From JAUWMI01 sp964630455 (lineage in GTDB: Bacteria; Sumerlaeota; Sumerlaeia; MWCT01; JAUWMI01): a stretch of 5,918 nt of DNA. The notes beneath the pieces were generated by a model. It made no database searches, was not told where the DNA came from, and saw only the letters and a program-made list of their open reading frames with translations. Position numbers and translations under genes: made by a program. The DNA lies in assembly GCA_964630455.1 (NCBI GenBank), contig CAZVVA010000213.1, positions 1 through 5,918 of the forward strand. The letters are read 5' to 3'. Shown here piece after piece: positions 1 through 5,918 of the stretch (positions within the stretch are counted from its first letter, which is position 1; each line of letters begins with the position of its first letter).

Positions 1-22
1 GAATGACGGTCTGTGTATCCAT
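1..22 (-). CDS. nuoN: Start of NADH-quinone oxidoreductase subunit N (NuoN), cut by window edge
   Basis: Only seven codons are visible: an ATG at 20-22 reading MDTQTVI, open to the left edge. The call rests mainly on position, since nuoN follows nuoM in the canonical nuo operon, and on CTAAGG (27-32) placed four bases upstream as a possible ribosome-binding site. NuoN would be the antiporter-like pump next to NuoK and NuoJ. The visible residues alone cannot prove the identity. Confidence 0.6.
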
Positions 23-34
23 TACGCCTTAGAA

Positions 35-55
35 AAATCCCTTTCAAATCCCTTT
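35..55. repeat. 10-base tandem direct repeat in the nuoM-nuoN gap
   Basis: AAATCCCTTT occurs at 35-44 and 46-55 with one base between, an 11-base period. It fills part of the 62-base gap between nuoM and nuoN. On the transcribed strand it reads AAAGGGATTT twice, so each copy has a purine-rich AAAGGG, but both are too far from the nuoN ATG to be its main ribosome-binding site. The function is unknown. Confidence 0.6.
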
Positions 56-84
56 ACTTGCGGCAATTCTTCGAGCGTTTATGG

Positions 85-1563
85 TCACTGTAATGTAACA
101 AGCTGGATCAGATATTGCATTGATTCGCGAAAGACATCGAGCACAATATTCGGCAGAATGCCGAAAAGAATAAGCAATAATGCCAGCGGCACCAGCGTGA
201 ATATCTCCCTGCCGCTACAGTCCGAGAACCCTTCGTACTCCGGTCTCAGTTTACCCAGGTACACGCGCTCCACAGTCCAGAGAATATAAGCAGCCGTCAG
301 AATAATGCCGAGCAGCGCTGCAATTGTAATCCCCTGATATACCTGATAGGAGCCAAGAAATACCATGATTTCGCTGATAAAGCTGCTCGTGCCGGGTAAT
401 CCAAGCGACGCGAAAAACCCAACAATCGAGAGTGTGAGATAGATTGGCATCTTAGTGCCCAGGCCTCCAAAGCGCGACAGGTCCCGATGATGCGCCCGAT
501 CGTAAATCACCCCAACGAGCAAAAACAGCATCGCTGAGCTACAGCCATGATTAAACATCTGAAACACTGCACCGTTCAGCGCCTCGGCATTCAGTACCGC
601 AATGCCGAGAAGCACAAAGCCCATGTGGCTGATACTCGAGTAGGCGACGAGCCTCTTAAAGTCGGTCTGCGCCATGGCGCAGAGCGCACCATAGATAATA
701 TTCACCAATCCCAGGATCGCCAGGAAGTATCTCACCCCGTCATCCCACGCCGCGCCCGGTAGCATTGGATAGCTGATCCGCAGCAGGCCGTATCCACCCA
801 TCTTCAGCAATATTCCCGCCAGGATAACGCTGATGGCTGTGGGTGCCTCCACGTGGGCATCCGGTAACCAGGTGTGAAACGGAAACACAGGAATCTTGAT
901 GGCAAATCCGATAAAAAGCGCAAAAAAGAGCACCTTTTCAAACACTGGAGTTGCTTGGAACGGCCGCTCGCGAATGAGCTCAAGCATATCGAACGAGCCG
1001 GTCTTAAAGTAAAACACCAGGATCACCAGAAGAATCAGCACGCTGCCTACCAACGTATATATGAAGAACTTAATCGCAGCATACTCACGTTTCGGTCCGC
1101 CCCAGATGCCAATCAGAAAATACATCGGCAGGAGCATAATTTCCCAGAATACGTAGAAGAGGAAGAAATCCAACGTGCAGAATACTCCCATCATGCCCGT
1201 GACAAGAAGTAGATACATGGCATAGTAGCCCTTGACTGCCTTTTCGATATTCCAGGCGGCAAAGGTGGCGAGGAAGCAGAGGAGGCCGGTGAGAAAAATC
1301 AGGATAACGCTGAGCCCGTCAACGCCCATGTAGTACCAGATATTATATTGCGGGATCCAACTATAATGCTCTACGAATTGCATCTGCACGTTGCTGCGGT
1401 CAAACACAAGAAACAGGTACGTTGAGAGGACAAAGACTAGAAAGGTAAAGAATGCTGCGGTGATACGAATGAGCTGGCGCTGCGAACCGGGAATTGCGAG
1501 CACCACGACCAGTCCTAGAATTGGAAGGAAAACGATCAATGTGAGTAAATGCGCATCAATCAT
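85..1563 (-). CDS. nuoM: NADH-quinone oxidoreductase subunit M (NuoM), proton pump
   Basis: NuoM is the middle antiporter-like pump of complex I, between NuoN and NuoL. The protein is 492 residues, normal for the family (E. coli 509), and is almost wholly made of hydrophobic helices. Key residues are Glu141 (YVFWEIMLLPMYF), Lys223 (AIKIPVFPFHTWLPDAHVEAPT), Lys254 (LLKMGGYGLLR) and Glu398 (SFISEIM). HTWLPDAHVEAPTAISVILAG distinguishes it from NuoL (HVWLPDAMEGPTPIS). The frame stays open another 45 codons upstream, but that part lies inside the nuoL end and reads as a charged, non-membrane sequence. The ATG at 1561-1563 has a strong ribosome-binding site six bases away and starts a typical NuoM signature, MIDAHLLTLIVFLPILG. 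Only 11 bases separate it from the nuoL stop. Confidence 0.98.
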   Translation of the reverse strand: MIDAHLLTLIVFLPILGLVVVLAIPGSQRQLIRITAAFFTFLVFVLSTYLFLVFDRSNVQMQFVEHYSWIPQYNIWYYMGVDGLSVILIFLTGLLCFLATFAAWNIEKAVKGYYAMYLLLVTGMMGVFCTLDFFLFYVFWEIMLLPMYFLIGIWGGPKREYAAIKFFIYTLVGSVLILLVILVFYFKTGSFDMLELIRERPFQATPVFEKVLFFALFIGFAIKIPVFPFHTWLPDAHVEAPTAISVILAGILLKMGGYGLLRISYPMLPGAAWDDGVRYFLAILGLVNIIYGALCAMAQTDFKRLVAYSSISHMGFVLLGIAVLNAEALNGAVFQMFNHGCSSAMLFLLVGVIYDRAHHRDLSRFGGLGTKMPIYLTLSIVGFFASLGLPGTSSFISEIMVFLGSYQVYQGITIAALLGIILTAAYILWTVERVYLGKLRPEYEGFSDCSGREIFTLVPLALLLILFGILPNIVLDVFRESMQYLIQLVTLQ

Positions 1564-1569
1564 GGTTTG

Positions 1570-1575
1570 CTCCCC
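1570..1575 (-). promoter_or_regulatory. Ribosome-binding site deciding the nuoM start
   Basis: GGGGAG on the minus strand lies six bases before the nuoM ATG and shares one base with the nuoL TAG stop (1575-1577). It is the reason for rejecting the 45-codon longer frame, and it suggests that ribosomes ending nuoL can restart on nuoM. Confidence 0.75.
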
Positions 1576-3647
1576 TATTTGATAAAGACGAAAACGGTTA
1601 CGAGCGTCACGATGCCGAGCACGATAAACAGGAGATAGTTGCGAATGCGTCCGGTCTGGCTCAGGCTCAGGATCTCTCCCAAAATTCCCGTCGTCCACGC
1701 AGTGCCATTCACGGCTCCGTCAACCGCAATATTGTCGAACTTGCCGATAAGCCACGAGGTGAAGCGAGTGGCCAGGCCCGAGAAGTTGACCAGCCCATCA
1801 ATCACGTATTTGTCAAATACACCAACAAGCCAGACCACGGCATGTAACGTGCGGACAAGCACGGCGTGGAAAAAATCGTCTATATAGTATTTGTTTAATA
1901 GCACAGTATAAACGGCTCGAAACCGCTGGATAATCGCTGCGCTGCTTAGACGGCGCTTAAAAAACATCAGATACGCAAGGAAAAATCCCAGCGCCCCGAA
2001 TAGGGTCGAGGCGACCATGGCTCCGAGGTGAGCGCGATGCTCCAGCTCTTCTTCGTCTGCTATTTCTTCGGCCCCGTGCTCAACGACTGCCGTGGCTGCC
2101 GGGACAAGGCTGTTTGCCGCAAAGGAAGACGATGCCGCGGACTGCACATGGCTCGCATGCTCTGCAACTTGCTGAGCTTCATACGTGGAAAGCTCCGGGG
2201 CAGGATTATATTTCTGAAACCATCCCCCATAGCCTGATACAATAGAAAGGAACGCCAGCACGACCAGCGGGATGGTCATCACGAGAGGCGATTCGTGTGC
2301 GTGATGAAATTTCTCTTGATCCCGTGGAATTCCGGTAAACGTCTTGAAGAAGAGCCGAAACATGTAGAACGCGGTCAGGCCTGCTGTGAAAACGCTGACC
2401 AGAAACAGCGCAAGATGTTGCGGGTGATGCATCCCAAAGGCCAACGCCGAGCCGATTATGGCATCTTTACTATAAAACCCTGCAAAAAACGGACACCCTG
2501 CAATCGCCAGTGTTCCGATCAGGAACGTCACGGTTGTAACCGGCATCTTCTTGCGCAAGCCACCCATCTCGCGCATGGACTGCGTTCCCAGGGCGTGGAT
2601 CACACTGCCAGAACCCAGGAATAACAGGGCTTTGAAGCTCGCATGTGTTGTGAGATGAAAAAGCCCGGCTACGTAACTGCCCACCCCGAGTCCGAGCATC
2701 ATGTAGCCGAGCTGGCTAATCGTTGAATAGGCAAGCACCTTTTTCATATCGTCCATCACAACTGCGATCGTAGCAGCAAACAGGGCAGTAAAGCAGCCAA
2801 GGTAGGCAATGATAAGCAGCACGGTGGGATCAAAAATCAGGAACATCCGTCCCACAAGATAAACCCCTGCTGCCACCATAGTAGCAGCATGAATCAAGGC
2901 ACTGATGGGCGTCGGGCCTTCCATGGCATCCGGCAACCAGACATGGAGCGGAAATTGTGCGGATTTGCCCATGGCACCCAAAAAGATACCCAGGCCCGCG
3001 AGCACTCGTATCTTTCCAGCGAGTGTTCCGTTCGCCACTGCCTGGAAAATTGCCTCATAATCGAATGTCCCAAGATGGAAGTAGATGAGCAGGATGCCAA
3101 ATAACATCCCGATATCACCGATTCGTGTAACTATGAACGCTTTCAGCGCCGCCTTTGCTGCGGTGTCTCGCTCAAACCAATGTCCGATCAGCAGGTATGA
3201 ACTGAGACCAACCAGTTCCCAGAAGATGTATAGAACCAGCAGATTGTTCGCCAGCACAAGCCCCAGCATTGACGTTGTGAACAGCAGGAGATAGCTGAAA
3301 TAGCGTCCGTAGCGAACGTCGCCATGCATGTAACCGATGGAAAAAAGATAAACCAACGCGCTGACCAGCGTGACAACTACGAGCATGACAATTGTCAGGT
3401 GATCAAGCAGAATACCGGCAGGAATAATTCGGGTTCCCAGATTTAGCCAGTCGATATGGAAATTTATGTATATCGGGGTGGGGCTGAAAAGCATTCGGAC
3501 GAAAAGCCAGCAGGCCAGGCCCAAGGAGAGAAACACAGCGCCAGTAGCAAACCAGTCGCCCCGACGTGGCATGCGTGCGCTCAAAAACGTGTGCACTACC
3601 AGAGCGACAAACGGAATGGCAATGATGCAGATGGCAATGTTGAGCAT
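1575..3647 (-). CDS. nuoL: NADH-quinone oxidoreductase subunit L (NuoL), distal proton pump
   Basis: NuoL is the most distal antiporter-like pump of the complex I membrane arm, related to MrpA. The 690-residue protein is long for the family (E. coli 613). Pump residues are present: Glu144 (IFWELVGLSSY), Asp178 (VTRIGD), Lys228 (MGKSAQFPLHVWLPDAMEGP), His254, His335 and Lys394 (GFYSKD). Predicted helices fill residues 1-475. A charged, Ala/Glu/His-rich loop follows (about 484-540), then a helix (541-563), then NKYYIDDFF (585-593), which marks entry to the long lateral helix, and a last helix (670-688). The lateral region holds a repeated motif, FDKYVIDGLVN (611-621) and FDNIAVDGAVN (637-647). 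The ATG at 3645-3647 is the first possible start after an in-frame stop, but its ribosome-binding site is weak (AGAAAGA, 3658-3664). nuoM begins 11 bases after the stop. Confidence 0.98.
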   Translation of the reverse strand: MLNIAICIIAIPFVALVVHTFLSARMPRRGDWFATGAVFLSLGLACWLFVRMLFSPTPIYINFHIDWLNLGTRIIPAGILLDHLTIVMLVVVTLVSALVYLFSIGYMHGDVRYGRYFSYLLLFTTSMLGLVLANNLLVLYIFWELVGLSSYLLIGHWFERDTAAKAALKAFIVTRIGDIGMLFGILLIYFHLGTFDYEAIFQAVANGTLAGKIRVLAGLGIFLGAMGKSAQFPLHVWLPDAMEGPTPISALIHAATMVAAGVYLVGRMFLIFDPTVLLIIAYLGCFTALFAATIAVVMDDMKKVLAYSTISQLGYMMLGLGVGSYVAGLFHLTTHASFKALLFLGSGSVIHALGTQSMREMGGLRKKMPVTTVTFLIGTLAIAGCPFFAGFYSKDAIIGSALAFGMHHPQHLALFLVSVFTAGLTAFYMFRLFFKTFTGIPRDQEKFHHAHESPLVMTIPLVVLAFLSIVSGYGGWFQKYNPAPELSTYEAQQVAEHASHVQSAASSSFAANSLVPAATAVVEHGAEEIADEEELEHRAHLGAMVASTLFGALGFFLAYLMFFKRRLSSAAIIQRFRAVYTVLLNKYYIDDFFHAVLVRTLHAVVWLVGVFDKYVIDGLVNFSGLATRFTSWLIGKFDNIAVDGAVNGTAWTTGILGEILSLSQTGRIRNYLLFIVLGIVTLVTVFVFIK

Positions 3648-3714
3648 TGTGTGGTGATCTTTCTTGCTAGCTGATTACCTATCCACTCATTAGCATATAA
3701 TTCCTCTACTCATA

Positions 3715-3730
3715 TGTGAAACGTCTCACA
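3715..3730. promoter_or_regulatory. CRP-family-like operator dyad in the nuoK-nuoL gap
   Basis: The sequence is TGTGA-AACGTC-TCACA, which has both perfect half-sites and the exact spacing of the well-known CRP consensus TGTGA-N6-TCACA. It lies in the only long gap of the operon, with its centre about 75 bases upstream of the nuoL ATG. Weak -10-like sequences (for example TATGCT, minus strand, 3692-3697) lie downstream, but no convincing promoter is seen. On the RNA it could instead form a weak six-pair hairpin with an ACGU loop, counting one G-U pair. The match is seen directly; the regulatory role is inference. Confidence 0.35.
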
Positions 3731-3761
3731 CCAGTTCATTCCAACAGCACGTTCTATTACA

Positions 3762-3779
3762 GGTCCGCCACTGGTCCGC
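3762..3779. repeat. Short direct repeat just after nuoK
   Basis: GGTCCGC occurs at 3762-3768 and 3773-3779, an 11-base period, directly after the nuoK stop in the 132-base gap. No terminator-like hairpin with a T run is visible here. The repeat is short and may be chance. Confidence 0.4.
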
Positions 3780-4085
3780 TCATCGTTTCATACGCTGTGC
3801 TGCATCAACGTCAATTGTCCCGAAGCTCGCAAAGAGACTAATTAAAATTGCCAGCGCTATGGCGGCTTCGCATGCGGCCAGTATGATGACAAAAATGGCG
3901 AAGACCTGCCCCTCCAGACCCACCTCGAAATAGCGTGAGAATGCAATCAGGTTTAGGTTGGCTGCATTGAGAATCAGCTCAATGCCGATCAGAATACCGA
4001 TTGCATTCCGTCGCGAAATTACACACACGATTCCTATTGTGAACAGCAGTGCAGCAACCACAAGATAGTGATGCAGCGTAATCAT
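3780..4085 (-). CDS. nuoK: NADH-quinone oxidoreductase subunit K (NuoK)
   Basis: NuoK is an MrpC-like three-helix membrane subunit carrying two buried glutamates needed for proton pumping. With the ATG at 4083-4085 the protein is 101 residues, close to E. coli NuoK (100). It begins MITLHHYLVVAALLFTIG, and Glu36 (GIELILNA) and Glu73 (ACEAAIALA) fall at the expected places in helices 2 and 3. The reading frame could begin one codon earlier at a GTG (4086-4088). I prefer the ATG because GGAGAG (4093-4098) lies 7 bases from it but only 4 from the GTG, and because family members usually start at this ATG. The start overlaps the nuoJ stop (TGATG), so the pair is probably translationally coupled. 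A 132-base gap follows before nuoL, the longest in the window. Confidence 0.95.
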   Translation of the reverse strand: MITLHHYLVVAALLFTIGIVCVISRRNAIGILIGIELILNAANLNLIAFSRYFEVGLEGQVFAIFVIILAACEAAIALAILISLFASFGTIDVDAAQRMKR

Positions 4086-4588
4086 CACGTGTCTCTCCGT
4101 CTAACCAGATAAGCAGCGCCAATCAGGGCAATAAGCAAGGTAACCGACGACACTTCGAACGGAAGCAGGTATTTATTGAGGAGCAGCTGTCCGATCGCTG
4201 CAGTTGTTGGCTCGAGCGGCTTCATAAGCGGTGTAGGCCACGATACGGAAAACAGAAAATAGTGCAGCACCCCATAGACTAGCAATCCCCCAAGGAGGCC
4301 GAGCAGGTACGTGCCCCTTGTTTCCAACTCCAGAGTTTCAATGCTCCGATGAGTCAACAGCACACCAAATAGAAGCAAGATCAAGATCCCCCCAACGTAA
4401 ACCACTACCTGGGTGATGGCAAGAAAGTCGGCACCGAGCAAAACGTAGAATCCCGCCATCCCCAGCAACGTGAAGAACAGTGCAAACGCGGCCGTGACGA
4501 TGTTCCGCAAAAAGGCTGCTGCAACTGCCGACACAAACACTATGACAGCCAATGCATAAAAGATTATTGCGAATACCACTTCTCCCAT
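4085..4588 (-). CDS. nuoJ: NADH-quinone oxidoreductase subunit J (NuoJ)
   Basis: NuoJ is a small membrane subunit of complex I that, with NuoK and NuoA, links the quinone site to the antiporter-like pumps. The 167-residue protein has about five hydrophobic helices. The hallmark is the third helix, DFLAITQVVVYVGGILILLLF (about 54-74), which in solved structures carries the pi-bulge thought to rotate during coupling. The C-terminal stretch LLPFEVSSVTLLIALIGAAY (141-160) is also typical of the family. The ATG at 4586-4588 has a good ribosome-binding site, AAGAGGTGG at 4598-4606 with 9 bases of spacing. Its TGA stop (4085-4087) overlaps the start of nuoK, a usual sign of translational coupling. 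Length and sequence are ordinary for the family, and no key feature is missing. Confidence 0.96.
   Translation of the reverse strand: MGEVVFAIIFYALAVIVFVSAVAAAFLRNIVTAAFALFFTLLGMAGFYVLLGADFLAITQVVVYVGGILILLLFGVLLTHRSIETLELETRGTYLLGLLGGLLVYGVLHYFLFSVSWPTPLMKPLEPTTAAIGQLLLNKYLLPFEVSSVTLLIALIGAAYLVRRRDT
4093..4098 (-). promoter_or_regulatory. Ribosome-binding site deciding the nuoK start
   Basis: GGAGAG on the minus strand lies inside the last codons of nuoJ. It is seven bases from the ATG at 4085 but only four from the GTG at 4088, which favours the ATG start. Confidence 0.65.
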
Positions 4589-4597
4589 ATCGTCAGA

Positions 4598-4606
4598 CCA
4601 CCTCTT
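4598..4606 (-). promoter_or_regulatory. Ribosome-binding site of nuoJ
   Basis: AAGAGGTGG on the minus strand lies nine bases before the nuoJ ATG. It is the clearest ribosome-binding site in the window and lies in the 50-base gap between nuoI and nuoJ, so nuoJ does not depend on coupling to nuoI. Confidence 0.75.
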
Positions 4607-4638
4607 GGCATATGCTTTTCACGAAGGACTCCTACGAA

Positions 4639-5070
4639 TTATTCTTGTTTCTTAACCGCAGCCGCCTTTGCGAATGGAATAACACATTCTCCACGGGCAT
4701 AGCTAGCCAGATCGAACTCCTTGCCCATGTGCACACAATCAGTTGGGCACACTTCACAGCAGAGATGGCAGAAAAGACATTTTGTATAGTCAATGTCATA
4801 TTGATAAATGACCGCGTTTTTCCCCTTCCCCTCAGCAGCAAGCGTAATGCACGTGATCGGGCAGATCTGTACACACAAGTTGCAGGCAATACATTTCTCG
4901 ATTTCATATGTGTGAATGCCACGGTAGCCATCAGGGACTTCCGGCCTCTCATCCGGATATTGCAAGGTCACCGGTTTGCTGAACAAACACTTAATTGTGA
5001 CACCCAAACCTAGTGCAATCGTGTAGATCGCCGCCACAATGTCGCGAAAATATTTAGCCACCTCGCGCAT
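4639..5070 (-). CDS. nuoI: NADH-quinone oxidoreductase subunit I (NuoI), 2x[4Fe-4S] ferredoxin-like
   Basis: NuoI is a peripheral-arm subunit holding two 4Fe-4S clusters (N6a and N6b in complex I naming) that relay electrons to the last cluster before quinone. The 143-residue protein has both binding motifs: CIACNLCVQICP (Cys60, 63, 66, 70) and CLFCHLCCEVCP (Cys98, 101, 104, 108). Each motif supplies three ligands to one cluster and the last Cys to the other, as in bacterial ferredoxins. Cys74 corresponds to a Cys also found after the first motif in E. coli NuoI; Cys105 and Cys112 are extra. The N-terminal segment (about 11-30) is hydrophobic, as expected for the part packing against NuoH. 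The protein is shorter than E. coli NuoI (180 residues), mainly at the ends. The ATG at 5068-5070 is preceded by GGGAGAA (5081-5087), 10 bases away. nuoH ends 21 bases upstream and nuoJ begins 50 bases downstream. Confidence 0.97.
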   Translation of the reverse strand: MREVAKYFRDIVAAIYTIALGLGVTIKCLFSKPVTLQYPDERPEVPDGYRGIHTYEIEKCIACNLCVQICPITCITLAAEGKGKNAVIYQYDIDYTKCLFCHLCCEVCPTDCVHMGKEFDLASYARGECVIPFAKAAAVKKQE

Positions 5071-5091
5071 ACCTGCTGGTTTCTCCCGGGT

Positions 5092-5918
5092 CTAGAATAA
5101 AACTGCCTGCAACGCTGCTCCGATTACGCAGATCAAGGAGACCGGGAGCAGCACCTTAAGGCAGACAAATATCACCTGGTCAATGCGCAGACGCGGCAGG
5201 GTCCAGCGCAGCCAGAGCATCACAAACAGGAGGAAAAATGTCTTGCCGAGCATATTGACAACTCCGGGGAAAGGCCCGTTCCAGCCACCGAGGAACAGCA
5301 CTGACGCCGCTGCGCACACTACGTACATTGCCGTATATTCTCCAAGGAAAAAGTAGGCAAATCGCATTCCACTATATTCTGTATGAAAACCAGCCACCAG
5401 CTCTGACTCGGCTTCTGGCAGATCAAAGGGCAAACGCTTGGTTGAAGCCAGCCCTGCGATATAAAACACAACAAAGCCCACCGCCGTGAACGGACTCTTG
5501 AGTGGACTGGCAAACCATTCCCACGGCCATTTGCCCTGCGCATGCGTAATTTCGTGTAACCCCAGGTGACCGCTGAACGCCACTACGGTCAGTACGGCGA
5601 GGCCCATTGGAATTTCGTAGCTCACCATCTGCGCGGCGAGCCGCATCCCGCCGTAAAGCGACCACTTGCTGCCTGACGCCCACCCGGCCATGATGACGCC
5701 AATCACCTCGATTGCCGCGAACGACAGAACGTAAAAGATACCTATGTTCATCCTGCTGATCACAAGATGCTCGCTGAATGGCAGCACTGCAAACGGTACA
5801 AATGCACCCGCAAACACAAGCAATGGCGCCAGCTTGAAGAGAAAGCGGTTCGCCTTATCGGGAACAATATCTTCTTTCAACAAGAGCTTGATTGAGTCGG
5901 CAATAGACTGGAGGATCC
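5092..5918 (-). CDS. nuoH: NADH-quinone oxidoreductase subunit H (NuoH), 5'-truncated by window edge
   Basis: NuoH is the membrane subunit at the junction of the two arms of complex I; it forms much of the quinone-binding chamber and the start of the proton path. The reading frame is still open at the right edge: 274 residues plus a stop are visible, starting within the motif ILQSIADSIKLLLKED, which matches the conserved early part of NuoH. Family members are about 320-350 residues, so roughly the first 50-70 are missing. A TTG at 5881-5883 is in frame but is an internal Leu codon, not a start. Diagnostic stretches, numbered on the visible fragment, are KWSLYGGMRLAAQMVSYE (84-101), LPFDLPEAESELVAGFHTEY (162-181), the acidic quinone-channel loop, and WLRWTLPRLRIDQ (235-247). 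Several hydrophobic helices surround these. nuoI follows 21 bases downstream, so the two are very likely co-transcribed. Identification is secure; the true start lies outside the window. Confidence 0.97.
   Translation of the reverse strand, partial: ILQSIADSIKLLLKEDIVPDKANRFLFKLAPLLVFAGAFVPFAVLPFSEHLVISRMNIGIFYVLSFAAIEVIGVIMAGWASGSKWSLYGGMRLAAQMVSYEIPMGLAVLTVVAFSGHLGLHEITHAQGKWPWEWFASPLKSPFTAVGFVVFYIAGLASTKRLPFDLPEAESELVAGFHTEYSGMRFAYFFLGEYTAMYVVCAAASVLFLGGWNGPFPGVVNMLGKTFFLLFVMLWLRWTLPRLRIDQVIFVCLKVLLPVSLICVIGAALQAVLF

Noticed and set aside
1564..1698. A 45-codon N-terminal extension of NuoM
   Set aside because: It overlaps the end of nuoL in another frame, encodes charged sequence unlike any NuoM N-terminus, and the internal ATG at 1561-1563 has a strong ribosome-binding site and a typical NuoM start.
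3696..3701. TATAAT on the plus strand resembling a -10 box
   Set aside because: No matching -35 box lies at the right distance upstream, and a promoter here would read antisense into nuoK. AT-rich spacer gives such matches by chance.
4086..4088. GTG as an alternative nuoK start
   Set aside because: The spacing to GGAGAG is only four bases, and NuoK proteins normally begin at the next codon, the ATG. It remains possible but is less likely.
4621..4637. Imperfect inverted repeat between nuoI and nuoJ as a terminator
   Set aside because: The stem is very short with a mismatch and is not followed by a T run. A terminator in mid-operon is also unlikely.
4552..5013. A 153-codon open frame on the plus strand, antisense to nuoI
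   Set aside because: It lies opposite a clearly conserved gene, its product shows no recognisable domain, and all neighbours run the other way. It is a shadow of nuoI.
5913..5918. GGATCC at the right edge, suggesting a cloning junction
   Set aside because: The nuoH frame reads correctly up to the edge, and the same hexamer also occurs at 1353-1358, so it need not be artificial. It may only mark the end of a cloned fragment.

Overview
This window is an internal slice of a bacterial respiratory complex I (NADH:quinone oxidoreductase, nuo) operon. All recognisable genes lie on the minus strand. Read in the direction of transcription (right to left) the order is nuoH (5' end cut off by the window), nuoI, nuoJ, nuoK, nuoL, nuoM, and the first codons of nuoN (cut off by the left edge). 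This is the canonical bacterial order. The window covers the ferredoxin-like subunit NuoI, which passes electrons towards quinone, and most of the proton-pumping membrane arm.

Layout: nuoH 5092-5918 (partial), a 21-bp gap, nuoI 4639-5070, a 50-bp gap with a good ribosome-binding site, nuoJ 4085-4588, a stop/start overlap, nuoK 3780-4085, a 132-bp gap, nuoL 1575-3647, an 11-bp gap, nuoM 85-1563, a 62-bp gap, and nuoN 1-22 (partial). No gap exceeds 300 bases. I see no mobile element, RNA gene, CRISPR array or pseudogene, and every reading frame is intact.

How the genes work together: NuoI carries two 4Fe-4S clusters that deliver electrons to the quinone site, whose membrane side is built by NuoH. 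NuoH, NuoJ and NuoK link quinone chemistry to the chain of charged residues running through the antiporter-like subunits NuoL, NuoM and NuoN. The key pump residues are all visible: Glu36 and Glu73 in NuoK; Glu144, Asp178, Lys228 and Lys394 in NuoL; Glu141, Lys223, Lys254 and Glu398 in NuoM. The complex should therefore be functional.

The organism is a respiring bacterium with DNA of roughly balanced base composition. The proteins do not let me name a phylum with confidence. The coding content is ordinary. The most notable non-coding signal is a perfect TGTGA-N6-TCACA dyad in the unusually long nuoK-nuoL gap, which resembles a CRP-family operator. I found no evidence of a previously undescribed system.
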